Part shown: piece by piece, positions 54,237-63,084 of the stretch
Numbering within the stretch: the first letter of the stretch is position 1
Layout of the letters: every line of letters begins with the position of its first letter
Assembly (NCBI GenBank): GCA_905171695.1
Contig: LR991653.1
Location: 524,258 to 588,257, forward strand
Reading direction: 5' to 3'
DNA: 64,000 bases
Source of the DNA: Candidatus Methanoperedentaceae archaeon GB37
GTDB taxonomy: Archaea > Halobacteriota > Methanosarcinia > Methanosarcinales > EX4572-44
Position numbers and translations under genes: made by a program
The notes under the pieces: generated by a model
Databases searched by the model: none
The model's input: only the letters and a program-made list of their open reading frames with translations
What the model was told of the DNA's origin: nothing

Positions 54237-54259
54237 GCTTATGTTATGCCTTCGCTTGG

Positions 54260-55016
54260 TCAGTCTTGGTCTGCGACTCGTTCTGGGTTGGTGTATATGT
54301 TCAGTCTTCTGCCTCTGACGAAGGCTACGATGCAGAGCCCTGTTTTCTCTGCGATGTTGATTGCAAGGCTTGTTGTGGCTCCTTTTGATGCGATGATTGG
54401 GATGTTTGCTGCGGCGCATTTCAGTGCTATCTCTGAGGAGATTCTCCCTGTGCATGCTATGAATGTCTCGTTAAAGCTCACATCTCTCTTTAGGCCATAG
54501 CCGATTGCTTTGTCGAGGGCGTTGTGCCTGCCTATGTCTTCTACTATGCATATCTTCCCGGTTGTGTTGAGTAGGCCGACTATGTGCACGCCTCCGGTGG
54601 CTCTGTGGAGGTCCGAGTCCAAGATGGATTTCACTCCTCTGAGGAGATCGTTTGTGTGGATCTTCAGGTTAGATTTTATCTGTGGTAGCTTTGTTTCGTC
54701 GAGGAATGATGAATTACCACCGCATCCGCTCACGATTGTTTTTTTTTGATTTTAGAGCTTTCAAGGGGCTTTTCACCACTATCTTCGCAGTGTTTTCCTC
54801 GATCTGTAAGGATTCGATCTCTTGAACGCTCCCTATAATTCTCTCTGAAAATAGGTTTCCTATTATGAACTCTTCGCTCATCTCGGGGCTTATCATAGCG
54901 GTCGTGAAATGCCTGCCATTGATGAAGATGGATAATGGCACCTCCTCTACGACCCAGTCCTTCGATCCAAGAAGGACGCCATCTGAGAGTTTGAGACACC
55001 TAAACCGTTCTCGCAA
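54260..55016 (-). CDS. fdhD: FdhD, formate dehydrogenase sulfurtransferase (frameshifted)
   Basis: The protein reads in two frames joined at a run of nine A residues (minus strand) near 54729-54737. The first frame starts at TTG 55016, which has GGAGGTG ten bases upstream, and gives VVEEVPLSIFINGRHFTTAM and IIGNLFSERIIGS; the second resumes with SGCGGNSSF and gives GGVHIVGLLNTTGKICIVEDIGRHNALDKAIG and GRISSEIALKCAAANIP. Joined, about 250 residues, the normal FdhD length. FdhD passes sulfur from a cysteine desulfurase to the Mo/W cofactor of formate dehydrogenase. Only one Cys is present in the usual CXXC position. It may be broken, a sequencing error, or programmed slippage. Confidence 0.75.
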
Positions 55017-56184
55017 TCTCCCGAACCACCTCCAGAAGCCTATCGATCTCCTCTTCTGTGTTGTAGATGTATAGTGATGCTCTGACCGTTCCCATTCTAA
55101 GTCCAAGGTGTTTCATGAGAGGTATGCAGCAGTGGTGTCCTGATCGCACCATGATGCTGGCAGCATCATCAAGCATCAGCGCGACATCGTGAGGATTCAG
55201 ACCTTCGATGTTGAATGAGACAACTCCGATCCTCTCTTTAGGCTCTTGTGATCCGTAGACCTCTACGCCTCGAATATCTAATAGTCCCTCAAGGAGCCTC
55301 GTCGTCAATCGAGCCTCGTGTTCTTGAAGCGCGTCCATTCCAATACCTTCAAGGTAGTCAACAGCTCTTCCAATCCCGATTCCGCCTGCAATGTGTGGTG
55401 TTCCTGCTTCAAACCGCTCGTACCCACTTGCCAGTCTGCACGCGTCGGTGGAGACGTCCTCGATCATCCCTCCACCATAGAAGAGTGGTTCGATCGTCTC
55501 GGGATCCTTTGCCCAGAGTACACCTGTCCCGGTCGGGCCAAGCATCTTATGCCCGGAGAGAATGAAGAAGTCACAATCGAGCTCTCTCACATTCACGCGC
55601 ATGTGCGGCGTTGACTGAGCGCCGTCAACGAGTAAGAGAACATCTTTCTCCCGGCAGATACGAGAGATCTCTCTGATAGGAGAGATTGTGCCAAGCACGT
55701 TTGAGGCATGCGTGACTGCAACGACCCTTGTCTTGCCATCTATCGCGTACTCGAAGTCAGAGAGGTTGAAGAGACCATCCTTGTCAGGAGAGAGAAGACC
55801 TATATCGACTCCAAGCTTCTTCAACTGCATCCAGGGAAGAAGGTTGGAGTGGTGTTCAAGTAAGGTCGTGACGACCCGATCACCTCTTCTCAGACCCATG
55901 CCCAGTGCAACCATGTTTATCGCTTCAGTCGAGTTCTTCGTGAAGATGAGACCTTCTTTTCGAGCGCCAATGAAACGAGCAACCTTCCTGTGCGCATCAT
56001 CATACCTCGTGGATGCAATCTGTGAGAGACGATGAACACCCCTGCCAACATTGGCATTATACTCTCGATAATACTCCAAAACCGCCTCCAAAACAGGTTC
56101 TGGCGTCAGACTCGTTGATGCACTATCCATGTAGATCACATCGTTCAAGATTGGAAAGTCTGACCTTATGCCTTCAACATCCAT
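55000..56184 (-). CDS. Cysteine desulfurase, SufS/NifS type
   Basis: 394 residues of class V aminotransferase fold. N-terminal YMDSASTSLTPEPVLEAV, PLP-lysine in LSGHKMLGPTGTG (Lys213), NSTEAINMVALG and VDGAQSTPH contacts, and the persulfide cysteine in RSGHHCCIP (Cys352). The enzyme takes sulfur from L-cysteine for Fe-S clusters or other acceptors. fdhD begins inside its 3' end (17-bp overlap), so the two are translated together, matching the known desulfurase to FdhD sulfur relay. The next gene upstream is an FAD dehydrogenase 37 bp away. Confidence 0.92.
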   Translation of the reverse strand: MDVEGIRSDFPILNDVIYMDSASTSLTPEPVLEAVLEYYREYNANVGRGVHRLSQIASTRYDDAHRKVARFIGARKEGLIFTKNSTEAINMVALGMGLRRGDRVVTTLLEHHSNLLPWMQLKKLGVDIGLLSPDKDGLFNLSDFEYAIDGKTRVVAVTHASNVLGTISPIREISRICREKDVLLLVDGAQSTPHMRVNVRELDCDFFILSGHKMLGPTGTGVLWAKDPETIEPLFYGGGMIEDVSTDACRLASGYERFEAGTPHIAGGIGIGRAVDYLEGIGMDALQEHEARLTTRLLEGLLDIRGVEVYGSQEPKERIGVVSFNIEGLNPHDVALMLDDAASIMVRSGHHCCIPLMKHLGLRMGTVRASLYIYNTEEEIDRLLEVVREIARTV

Positions 56185-56221
56185 AGAACCACAACGCTTC
56201 CAGCCCTGTAAACATCTCTAT

Positions 56222-57616
56222 TCAACTCTTTCCATCCGATCTTTTGAGTATTCCTCGGGCTGCAAGCACACCTGTTGCTGCTGCGTTTATGATGTCTCTT
56301 GAGAGTCCTGCGCCGTCGCCTGCTGCAAAGAGGTTCTTGATCGTTGTCTCCATCTGATGGTCAACCGTTAGTTTCATGGCGTAGAACTTGATCTCGGGTG
56401 CGTAGAGGAGTGTTGAGTCTGATGCAACTCCTGGTATTATCTTGTCCAGTACTTCAAGCCCTTCGATTATGTCCATAACCATTCTGTGCGGGAGTGCCAT
56501 CGATATGTCGCCAGGCGTAACATCTTTCAGGGTGTTTTGGACAGGGTTTCGTTCGAGCCGTCTCTCTGTTGTCCTTCTTCCTCGTCGCAGGTCTCCCATG
56601 CGCTGGATAATGGGTCGCCCACCCCCGATCGTTGTTGCGAGCTTGGCGATGGACCGCCCGTATCTGGTGGTGTTCTCAATCGGGCTTGTCAGGTCCACCC
56701 GTACGAGAAATGCGAAGTTTGTGTTTGGTGACTCCTCGTCTTTCATCGAGTGCCCGTTCGTTGCTATAAAGTCGTCGTATCTCTCTTTTACCACGAAGCC
56801 GCGTTCATTGGTGCAGAAGGTTCGGACGAAGTCGTCGTATCGGTGGGTGTAGACATGGAACTTTGGGTCACGGTTGATGCTGGTTATCGGATCCATTATC
56901 AGGGCAGGAACTTCCACTCGCACTCCAACGTCGATGCCGGCGTAGTGCGCCTCTATCCCGTACTCTCTCACGATCTTCTCAACCCATGCGGCTCCGATGC
57001 GCCCTGGTGCGATGAGGACGTAGGTTGCATTGATCGCTCTTCCGTCTTCAAGTATCACACCCCTGCAGACACCATCTTCGACGAGCAATCGCTCGGCAAA
57101 GGTCTTGAGGAGGAATTCAACGCCCTTCTCGGTTAGATCGTCTTTGAAGTTCTTGATCACTACAGATGCTCTGTCAGAGCCTATGTGGCGTTGTCCGATC
57201 GGCACGAAACGTGCACCAACTGAAGCTGCGCGAATCTCGAGTTCTTTGATCTTCTCTCCTTTCGGGAGCAATAGTTCGTCGGGTGCACCATACTCAAGAA
57301 AGACCCCATCAACATACTTCACAAGTTCCCATGCCTTCTCGACATCTCCTGTCTGCTCGCTGAGATCGCCACCGATGTCTGGGCGAAGATTCAGTAACCC
57401 ATCCGAGAACGTTCCTGCACCGCCCACGCCGCACATAACATCACATGGGTTACACTGGCGGCAGAGAATCTCTTCCTTCATTCGACAGACCCGATCCTCA
57501 ACATCCTTACCACCGTCCACGACGAGGACGCTCAATCCCTCACTCACAAGCTCTCTTGCAGCAAAGATGCCGGCAGGACCACACCCGATGATAACGACGT
57601 CATACTCCTTCTTCAC
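56222..57616 (-). CDS. FAD-dependent dehydrogenase (COG2509 type)
   Basis: 464 residues. The Rossmann FAD motif is VIIGCGPAGIFAARELVSEG at the start. A cysteine-containing stretch (EEILCRQCNPCDVMCGVGGAGTFSDG) follows the first beta-alpha-beta unit and could bind metal or a redox group. IDVGVRVEVPA and the C-terminal FAD-binding segment NLFAAGDGAGLSRDIINAAATGVLAA complete the fold. The family (uncharacterised FAD-dependent dehydrogenases) is common in anaerobes, with no fixed substrate. It overlaps purP by 4 bp and so belongs to the same minus-strand transcript. Confidence 0.85.
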   Translation of the reverse strand: MKKEYDVVIIGCGPAGIFAARELVSEGLSVLVVDGGKDVEDRVCRMKEEILCRQCNPCDVMCGVGGAGTFSDGLLNLRPDIGGDLSEQTGDVEKAWELVKYVDGVFLEYGAPDELLLPKGEKIKELEIRAASVGARFVPIGQRHIGSDRASVVIKNFKDDLTEKGVEFLLKTFAERLLVEDGVCRGVILEDGRAINATYVLIAPGRIGAAWVEKIVREYGIEAHYAGIDVGVRVEVPALIMDPITSINRDPKFHVYTHRYDDFVRTFCTNERGFVVKERYDDFIATNGHSMKDEESPNTNFAFLVRVDLTSPIENTTRYGRSIAKLATTIGGGRPIIQRMGDLRRGRRTTERRLERNPVQNTLKDVTPGDISMALPHRMVMDIIEGLEVLDKIIPGVASDSTLLYAPEIKFYAMKLTVDHQMETTIKNLFAAGDGAGLSRDIINAAATGVLAARGILKRSDGKS

Positions 57617-58686
57617 GATATCACCTCAAGGAGACGATCTGTCTCGATCGCAACTCTGATCTCGCGTGCAATGCGCCTGCCGGTTGACATTTCATCGTAG
57701 ATCAGATCGGCATAGGGCGAGCCAGAGACAAAGAGATTTGTTCCTGCAACGATTCTGGCTGAGATCTCAAAGACCCTGAACTCAAGCTTGTCAGTGAGGA
57801 CGGTCTCAAGACAGAACGGCCCGGTCACCCCACCAAAGAGGCGAAGCGATTCCTCAACCACTGCTTCGCCCATCTCAAAGATCTTCGGCATCAATGATTC
57901 GCGGGCAACAAGTGGCACGTTCCCGGTCACGACAAAGGTCGGTGTGATGCCAGATGACTCAAGCTCCCGCGGGGATCCAAGCCTGAAGATCTCATCGGCA
58001 TTCGATTCAACACGTCGATCCATACTTAACAGCTCAAGCGTGCCCCGTCTCAACCGATACCCTTCTTCAGTGATCGGAGAATAAAAATAATGGAGATAAT
58101 AACGTGTGCCAAGAATAAACTCCTGAATCGTATAGGGCTGAGTCTTATCTATCCGTTCCTCGAACTCTTCAAGAGTCTTTGCAACAAAGAAACCACTCCC
58201 ACCCTTGGCACCATGATACTTAACTATAACAGGACCGCTGATCTCTGCAGGATCGGATAGTCGCCGTGGCATCGTAACACCTGCCCGCTCAAGCCAGAGA
58301 CGCTCGCGCTCCCGATCAGACTCCCACTCAAGCACACGCCGATTACCAAAGGTAGGGACAGAGAACTCCTCGAAATTCTTGTACCCAAGATACTCAACGA
58401 ACGAGCCATGAGGGATCACAACAGCATTCGCCTGGACAAGATCCTCTGCCCGATCCAAGAGCTCAGGATAAGAATCGACAGAGAGGAACTCGTCAGGCTT
58501 GGCACGCGGAAACGCATCATAAAAACGCGGTGGATCGCCGACACAGAGTCCTATTGTCCTAAAACCCTCTTTTCGCGCACCATCGAAGATCTGAAGACTC
58601 GAATGAGAACAAAGAGTTGCGATCACGACGTTATCCAGATCATAATCCTCAACCAATCCCCGAATCTTCTTCAAATCAATCATCAA
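57613..58686 (-). CDS. purP: PurP, formate-dependent AICAR ligase
   Basis: 357 residues (a second ATG at 58683 is equally good). ATP-grasp enzyme that makes FAICAR from AICAR, formate and ATP in archaeal purine synthesis. N-terminal VVIATLCSHSSLQIFDGARKEG binds substrate; VIVKYHGAKGGSGFFVAK is the ATP-grasp loop; RYYLHYFYSP, ETVLTDKLEFRVFEISARIVAGTN and SPYADLIYDE are PurP hallmarks. Length and motif order are normal. Formate use fits the neighbourhood of fdhD. The next gene upstream, marker protein 3, is on the same strand 38 bp away. Confidence 0.95.
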   Translation of the reverse strand: MMIDLKKIRGLVEDYDLDNVVIATLCSHSSLQIFDGARKEGFRTIGLCVGDPPRFYDAFPRAKPDEFLSVDSYPELLDRAEDLVQANAVVIPHGSFVEYLGYKNFEEFSVPTFGNRRVLEWESDRERERLWLERAGVTMPRRLSDPAEISGPVIVKYHGAKGGSGFFVAKTLEEFEERIDKTQPYTIQEFILGTRYYLHYFYSPITEEGYRLRRGTLELLSMDRRVESNADEIFRLGSPRELESSGITPTFVVTGNVPLVARESLMPKIFEMGEAVVEESLRLFGGVTGPFCLETVLTDKLEFRVFEISARIVAGTNLFVSGSPYADLIYDEMSTGRRIAREIRVAIETDRLLEVIS

Positions 58687-58724
58687 AGATCAACCCAACA
58701 TAGAACACGCCAGAATCGGTCTCT

Positions 58725-60329
58725 TCACGCTTGCGGGTCTGTACGATCTCTCGCAGGCGATGAGGCGTGCAGGATTGGTTTCTTCTGCGTCTCTGGTCTG
58801 TTGGTTACTTGGAGGTATATGATTTGATCTCTCTTTGATCGTTTCAGTATTTCAAAGCCGTCTGTGATGCGTCCGACGATGTTGGTTGATGCGAACTCTT
58901 CCCCTGTTGGTCCATGGTTTGTGTCGTCGTGGTCGCGTATTCCGATCATGCCAAGATTCTTCCGTGACATGTTGGTGACACCTATCTCAAAGGCGACCAC
59001 CTTCTCGATTGGTGTGTTCTCGATAGAGATAGCCCTGTTAAATAAGGACGCGTCCGGCTTGAATAGTGTCATGCCGAGATCCTCGTAGGTGTTGAATACT
59101 CGCATCTTCCCGATCGGTTTATCGAGGAGACCGCATATGAACTTGAAGTATTGCACGGTCTTTGGCGCCTTCTCGTAATAGAGTTCGATCTTCACGACCT
59201 CGTCTGATCGTGCACCTATCGTTGAGAGCTTCATCTCCTTGAGTATTGCTGGAGTGTTGATCGGTTCCTGGCTCACAACGATCGCATCGTCGTCTTTCAG
59301 GCCTTCCCGTACCTGTCTTATGCCACGCTCTTTTAACCGCTTCTCTGCCTCGCGCTGGGTGAGCCCGATCACCATCACACGTTCAGGGATCGTCTTCACC
59401 GTGATACACTGACCACTCTCTGCAATATCTGCAAGCTCAATTCCGTGAACGATCCTGCCAACGACGTTATGTGATCCCACTGGGAGATGGGTGTCTCTGT
59501 AAACGTAGAGATCTCCCATGTTAATACCCCTGTTGCGGACTGTAACCACGCCACGCCTGCGAGTGAGAGTGTTTTCAGGCTCGATTGGCATATCCATGAT
59601 CCCAGCGAGCTGTGCAAAGGCATGAGCTGTGTTGGTCACAGTCGCAGTCTCGTTCTCAAGCACTGTAAGGGCGTACTCCACACTATCATACGCCTCCTCT
59701 CCCATCTCCATATCAAACTCGAGATATGTGACGATCTTCTCACCACCCTTGAGGACAGCATCTGGACTGATCGGCTTTGAAACAACCTCTCTTCCTCTCT
59801 CAAACAATGGTCTTACATCATCTATCGTATCATCCACCTCCAGGTGCTGAAGGATCTCACGCCCCCCGATCAATCGAGCAAATATCCCATCCTCAGGCTC
59901 TCCATAGGTACCTGTATGATCAGAAGTTGAAAAGATGAGATCGGTCTTATCGCTCTCAAACCCTGAAAGACCCAGGAAGATATCCCAGCATCTATAGTTC
60001 TGGGACGAACGTCTCGGCACAAGGTCTGTAGATATGTGACCGAAAGCAAGGGCGTTCTTTGTCTGCCAGACCACCTGCTTTCCAACAAACTCTCTGTAGT
60101 TCTTCTTCCAGTATTCCGTAAGTCCTGATGATGAGCGAAGCCTGATCTTCAACTTCCCACGGCTCGTCTCAATCATATAACGATCAGTCTCCACCTCGCT
60201 CTTGGAAGTATCCTCCACAAGCCCAATCACACACCCGGTGTGATACACCGCCCCCGAGACCCTGATTGCGTCCATCACCCTCGAACCAGTTGGAAGCTCA
60301 ACATCAAGACCGTTCACCACAACCTTCAT
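58725..60329 (-). CDS. Methanogenesis marker protein 3 (UPF0288)
   Basis: 534 residues from ATG 60329, which has GGTGGA just upstream; GTG 60341 would add four residues. Characteristic segments: VVVNGLDVELPTGSRVMDAI, YHTGCVIG, GHISTDLVPRRSSQNYRCWDIFLGLSGFES, SDHTGTYGEPEDGIFARLIGG, VVTVRNRGINMGDLYVYRD and a final GPTGEEFASTNIVGRI. This protein family is confined to MCR-containing archaea and, with McrC, is reported in the MCR activation complex. It supports the metabolic assignment of the genome. It lies between purP and a P-type ATPase in the same direction. Confidence 0.9.
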   Translation of the reverse strand: MKVVVNGLDVELPTGSRVMDAIRVSGAVYHTGCVIGLVEDTSKSEVETDRYMIETSRGKLKIRLRSSSGLTEYWKKNYREFVGKQVVWQTKNALAFGHISTDLVPRRSSQNYRCWDIFLGLSGFESDKTDLIFSTSDHTGTYGEPEDGIFARLIGGREILQHLEVDDTIDDVRPLFERGREVVSKPISPDAVLKGGEKIVTYLEFDMEMGEEAYDSVEYALTVLENETATVTNTAHAFAQLAGIMDMPIEPENTLTRRRGVVTVRNRGINMGDLYVYRDTHLPVGSHNVVGRIVHGIELADIAESGQCITVKTIPERVMVIGLTQREAEKRLKERGIRQVREGLKDDDAIVVSQEPINTPAILKEMKLSTIGARSDEVVKIELYYEKAPKTVQYFKFICGLLDKPIGKMRVFNTYEDLGMTLFKPDASLFNRAISIENTPIEKVVAFEIGVTNMSRKNLGMIGIRDHDDTNHGPTGEEFASTNIVGRITDGFEILKRSKRDQIIYLQVTNRPETQKKPILHASSPARDRTDPQA

Positions 60330-60396
60330 CCAGTCCACCACTAAAATACCATACCTGCTGATCCATTATAAGTCTATCGCGACACAATAACAGGGG

Positions 60397-63084
60397 CTAG
60401 CTTGAAATGCGTTTTGACTCGACGTGTTTTATTATCTCCCCTGTGATGAGTGTTGTTGTTGAGAGGAGGATTATCCATGCCCAGTCGAGGGTGGAGAGTG
60501 GTGTTGTATAGAAGACGCTTCTAAGGGGTGTGTAGAGTACTGCTAACTGGAGTAGCAGGGTCGCGGTTATTGCATACCAGAGCGACATGTTTGAGAATGG
60601 GTTGAGTTTGAGGATTGAACGGTCTTCAGAGCGCCAGTTGAGTGCGTTGAACATTGAGGAGAGAACGACGAGAGTGAAGACGATGCTCTGTGCCCGCACA
60701 AGGTCATCGATACGCCAGAGGAATAGCACGATTGCCTGGACTGTCATCACAACTCCTATCAGGCTGCTGTAGAAGAGGACGCGGCTTGTGATGATCCCTT
60801 CACTCTTCTCTCGGGGTGGCCGCTCCATGATGCTCTTATCGGGTGGTTCGAGTGAGAGTGTGAGCGGTGGCAGACCATCTGTCACGAGGTTTATCCAGAG
60901 TATCTGGATTGCGATCAGTGGGAGTGGTAGCCCGGCGAGCATCGTTGCAAGTACTATCAGGACCTCGGCTATGTGGATTGCAAGTCCGTAGGTGATGAAA
61001 TTTCTGATGTTCTTGAAGATGTTTCGTCCCTCTTCGACAGCCGAGACGATGCTTGCAAAGTTATCGTCTGTGAGTATCATGTCAGAGGCTTCCTTGCTAA
61101 CATCGGTTCCTGTGATGCCCATCGCAACGCCGATATCTGCCTTCTTGAGGGCAGGCGCGTCATTAACGCCATCACCTGTCATCGCCACTACATGCCCCTT
61201 CCTCTGGAGTGCATCTATTACGCGCAGCTTGTGGTGGGGTGATGTGCGCGCATACACCGTGACATCTTCAACGATCTCGGCGAACTCTTCGTCGTCCATC
61301 TCGTCGAGCATCTCGCCTGAGAGGATCCTCTCTCTCCCTGAGAAGAGTCCGAGTTCTGACGCTACAGCCTTTGCAGTGGAAATATGATCTCCTGTAATGA
61401 TAACCGTCTTTATTCCGGCGTTGGTGCAGGTTTTAATGGCTTTTTCAGCCTCTTTACGTGGTGGATCGATCATTCCAACGAGTCCAGAGAGGATAAATCC
61501 AGAGTTTATCTCATCGTCTGGATTCTGAAGCACCTTGTAGGCGAGTGCGATCACACGAAGACCGTTTTCAGCCATTTCATGCGCTTCGCCGAGTATCTCA
61601 TCGCGACGAGAACCGATGCTCTCGACCCCTCCGCTTCTTAGGCATGCTGTGCAGAGGTCGAGCACGACCTCGGGTGCGCCTTTCAGATGTGCACAGTATC
61701 CCTCTGGCGTCTGGTGGATCGTGATCATATATTTTCGTTCAGATGAGAACGAAACCTCGTTCACACGCCTGCAGGATGACTCGAGATCGCTCTTCACGAG
61801 CCCTGCCTTTGCAGCCGCCACGACGAGTGCTGCCTCTGTTGGATCGCCTGTTATCCGCCACTCTCCGTCAACCCGGCTCAGAGATGAGTCGTTGCAGAGA
61901 GCACCGGTCACAAGAAGGGATCGCAGAACAGTATCTGTAGAGGCATCGATCACACCACCTTCGCATAGAAAGAGTCCTTCAGGTACATAGCCAACGCCTG
62001 TGACACTGATCCTCCTCTGATCGGCATATATCTGACGCACCGTCATCTTGTTCTCGGTGAGCGTCCCGGTCTTATCGGTACAGATGACAGTGGTGGAACC
62101 AAGAGTCTCGACAGCAGGAAGCTGTCTCACGAGAGCGTGACGCTTAGCCATGCGCCGAACCCCAAGTGCCAGGCTAACCGTTACAACGGCAGGGAGTGCT
62201 TCAGGCACGGCAGCAACCGCGAGAGCAACACCCCAGACAAACATCTCGATTATGCCATAGCCCCGCAGCACACCGACAAGAGAGACAGCGCCAACAACAA
62301 GGAGTGTTAGAATCCCGATCCATCTCCCGAGACGGTCAAGATTCTTCTGAAGCGGAGTTCGCACCACCTCAATCTCTGAGAGCATCCCACCAATCGCTCC
62401 GAACTCGCTTCTCATCCCCGTGGCAGTGACAACACCCTTGCCACGCCCCTCTCTCACAGTGGTTCCCATAAAGACCATGTTTCTCCGATTGCCAAGCGGC
62501 GTCTTCTCCCGTATAGGAGCGACATTCTTCTCAACGGTCACTGACTCACCGGTCAGCGCTGACTCGTCAACCCGGAGATTGAAAGCCTCAACGAGCCTGC
62601 AGTCAGCAGCAACACGATCCCCGGTTCGAAGCACAAGAATATCTCCGACGACGAGTTCTCGTGCCGGGATCTCAAGCTCCACACCGTCTCGAAGAACCGT
62701 TGCCGTTGGCGCTGTCATCTCCTTCAATGCCTCGATATCTCTCCCAGCGCGATGCTCCTGAAGAAACCCTAAGAGTGCAGCGAGAACCACGATTAAGACT
62801 ATAACAAGGGCATCGGTTGGAGAGCCAACAACCGCTGAGACGATAGCTGCAGCAAGCAAGATAATTATTAAGAAGTTCTTGAATTGATCAAGCAGTAGCT
62901 CCAACGGTCTTCTCGACTTCTTCGAAGCAAGCTCGTTCGGCCCGTCTCGCAGAAGGCGACTGGCAGCCTCAGCCGCCGAGAGACCCTCCTCTCTTGTACC
63001 CAGCTTCTTTAAAACCAGATCAACGTCTTCACGATAAAAATCCATAGATGATCGAAAATCGCTCTTATCGCTCTCTTCTCTCAT
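60397..63084 (-). CDS. P-type cation ATPase, P2 (Ca2+-like) type
   Basis: 895 residues. Actuator TGES at 178-181, phosphorylated aspartate in CTDKTGTLTENK (Asp337), nucleotide-binding KGAPEVVL, hinge MTGDGVNDAPALKKADIGVAMG. Helix 4 contains VPEALPAVV (294-301), where Ca2+ pumps usually have PEGLP. Ten hydrophobic helices in all: two pairs before the phosphorylation site and six after it, the last near VSLEPPDK to the C-terminus. It moves Ca2+ or another divalent ion across the membrane. Start ATG 63084 overlaps the HMG-CoA reductase stop by 4 bp, so the pair is coupled. Confidence 0.9.
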   Translation of the reverse strand: MREESDKSDFRSSMDFYREDVDLVLKKLGTREEGLSAAEAASRLLRDGPNELASKKSRRPLELLLDQFKNFLIIILLAAAIVSAVVGSPTDALVIVLIVVLAALLGFLQEHRAGRDIEALKEMTAPTATVLRDGVELEIPARELVVGDILVLRTGDRVAADCRLVEAFNLRVDESALTGESVTVEKNVAPIREKTPLGNRRNMVFMGTTVREGRGKGVVTATGMRSEFGAIGGMLSEIEVVRTPLQKNLDRLGRWIGILTLLVVGAVSLVGVLRGYGIIEMFVWGVALAVAAVPEALPAVVTVSLALGVRRMAKRHALVRQLPAVETLGSTTVICTDKTGTLTENKMTVRQIYADQRRISVTGVGYVPEGLFLCEGGVIDASTDTVLRSLLVTGALCNDSSLSRVDGEWRITGDPTEAALVVAAAKAGLVKSDLESSCRRVNEVSFSSERKYMITIHQTPEGYCAHLKGAPEVVLDLCTACLRSGGVESIGSRRDEILGEAHEMAENGLRVIALAYKVLQNPDDEINSGFILSGLVGMIDPPRKEAEKAIKTCTNAGIKTVIITGDHISTAKAVASELGLFSGRERILSGEMLDEMDDEEFAEIVEDVTVYARTSPHHKLRVIDALQRKGHVVAMTGDGVNDAPALKKADIGVAMGITGTDVSKEASDMILTDDNFASIVSAVEEGRNIFKNIRNFITYGLAIHIAEVLIVLATMLAGLPLPLIAIQILWINLVTDGLPPLTLSLEPPDKSIMERPPREKSEGIITSRVLFYSSLIGVVMTVQAIVLFLWRIDDLVRAQSIVFTLVVLSSMFNALNWRSEDRSILKLNPFSNMSLWYAITATLLLQLAVLYTPLRSVFYTTPLSTLDWAWIILLSTTTLITGEIIKHVESKRISS

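Noticed and set aside
55248..57659. Plus-strand open frames opposite the desulfurase and FAD dehydrogenase genes
   Set aside because: Antisense shadows of conserved minus-strand enzymes.
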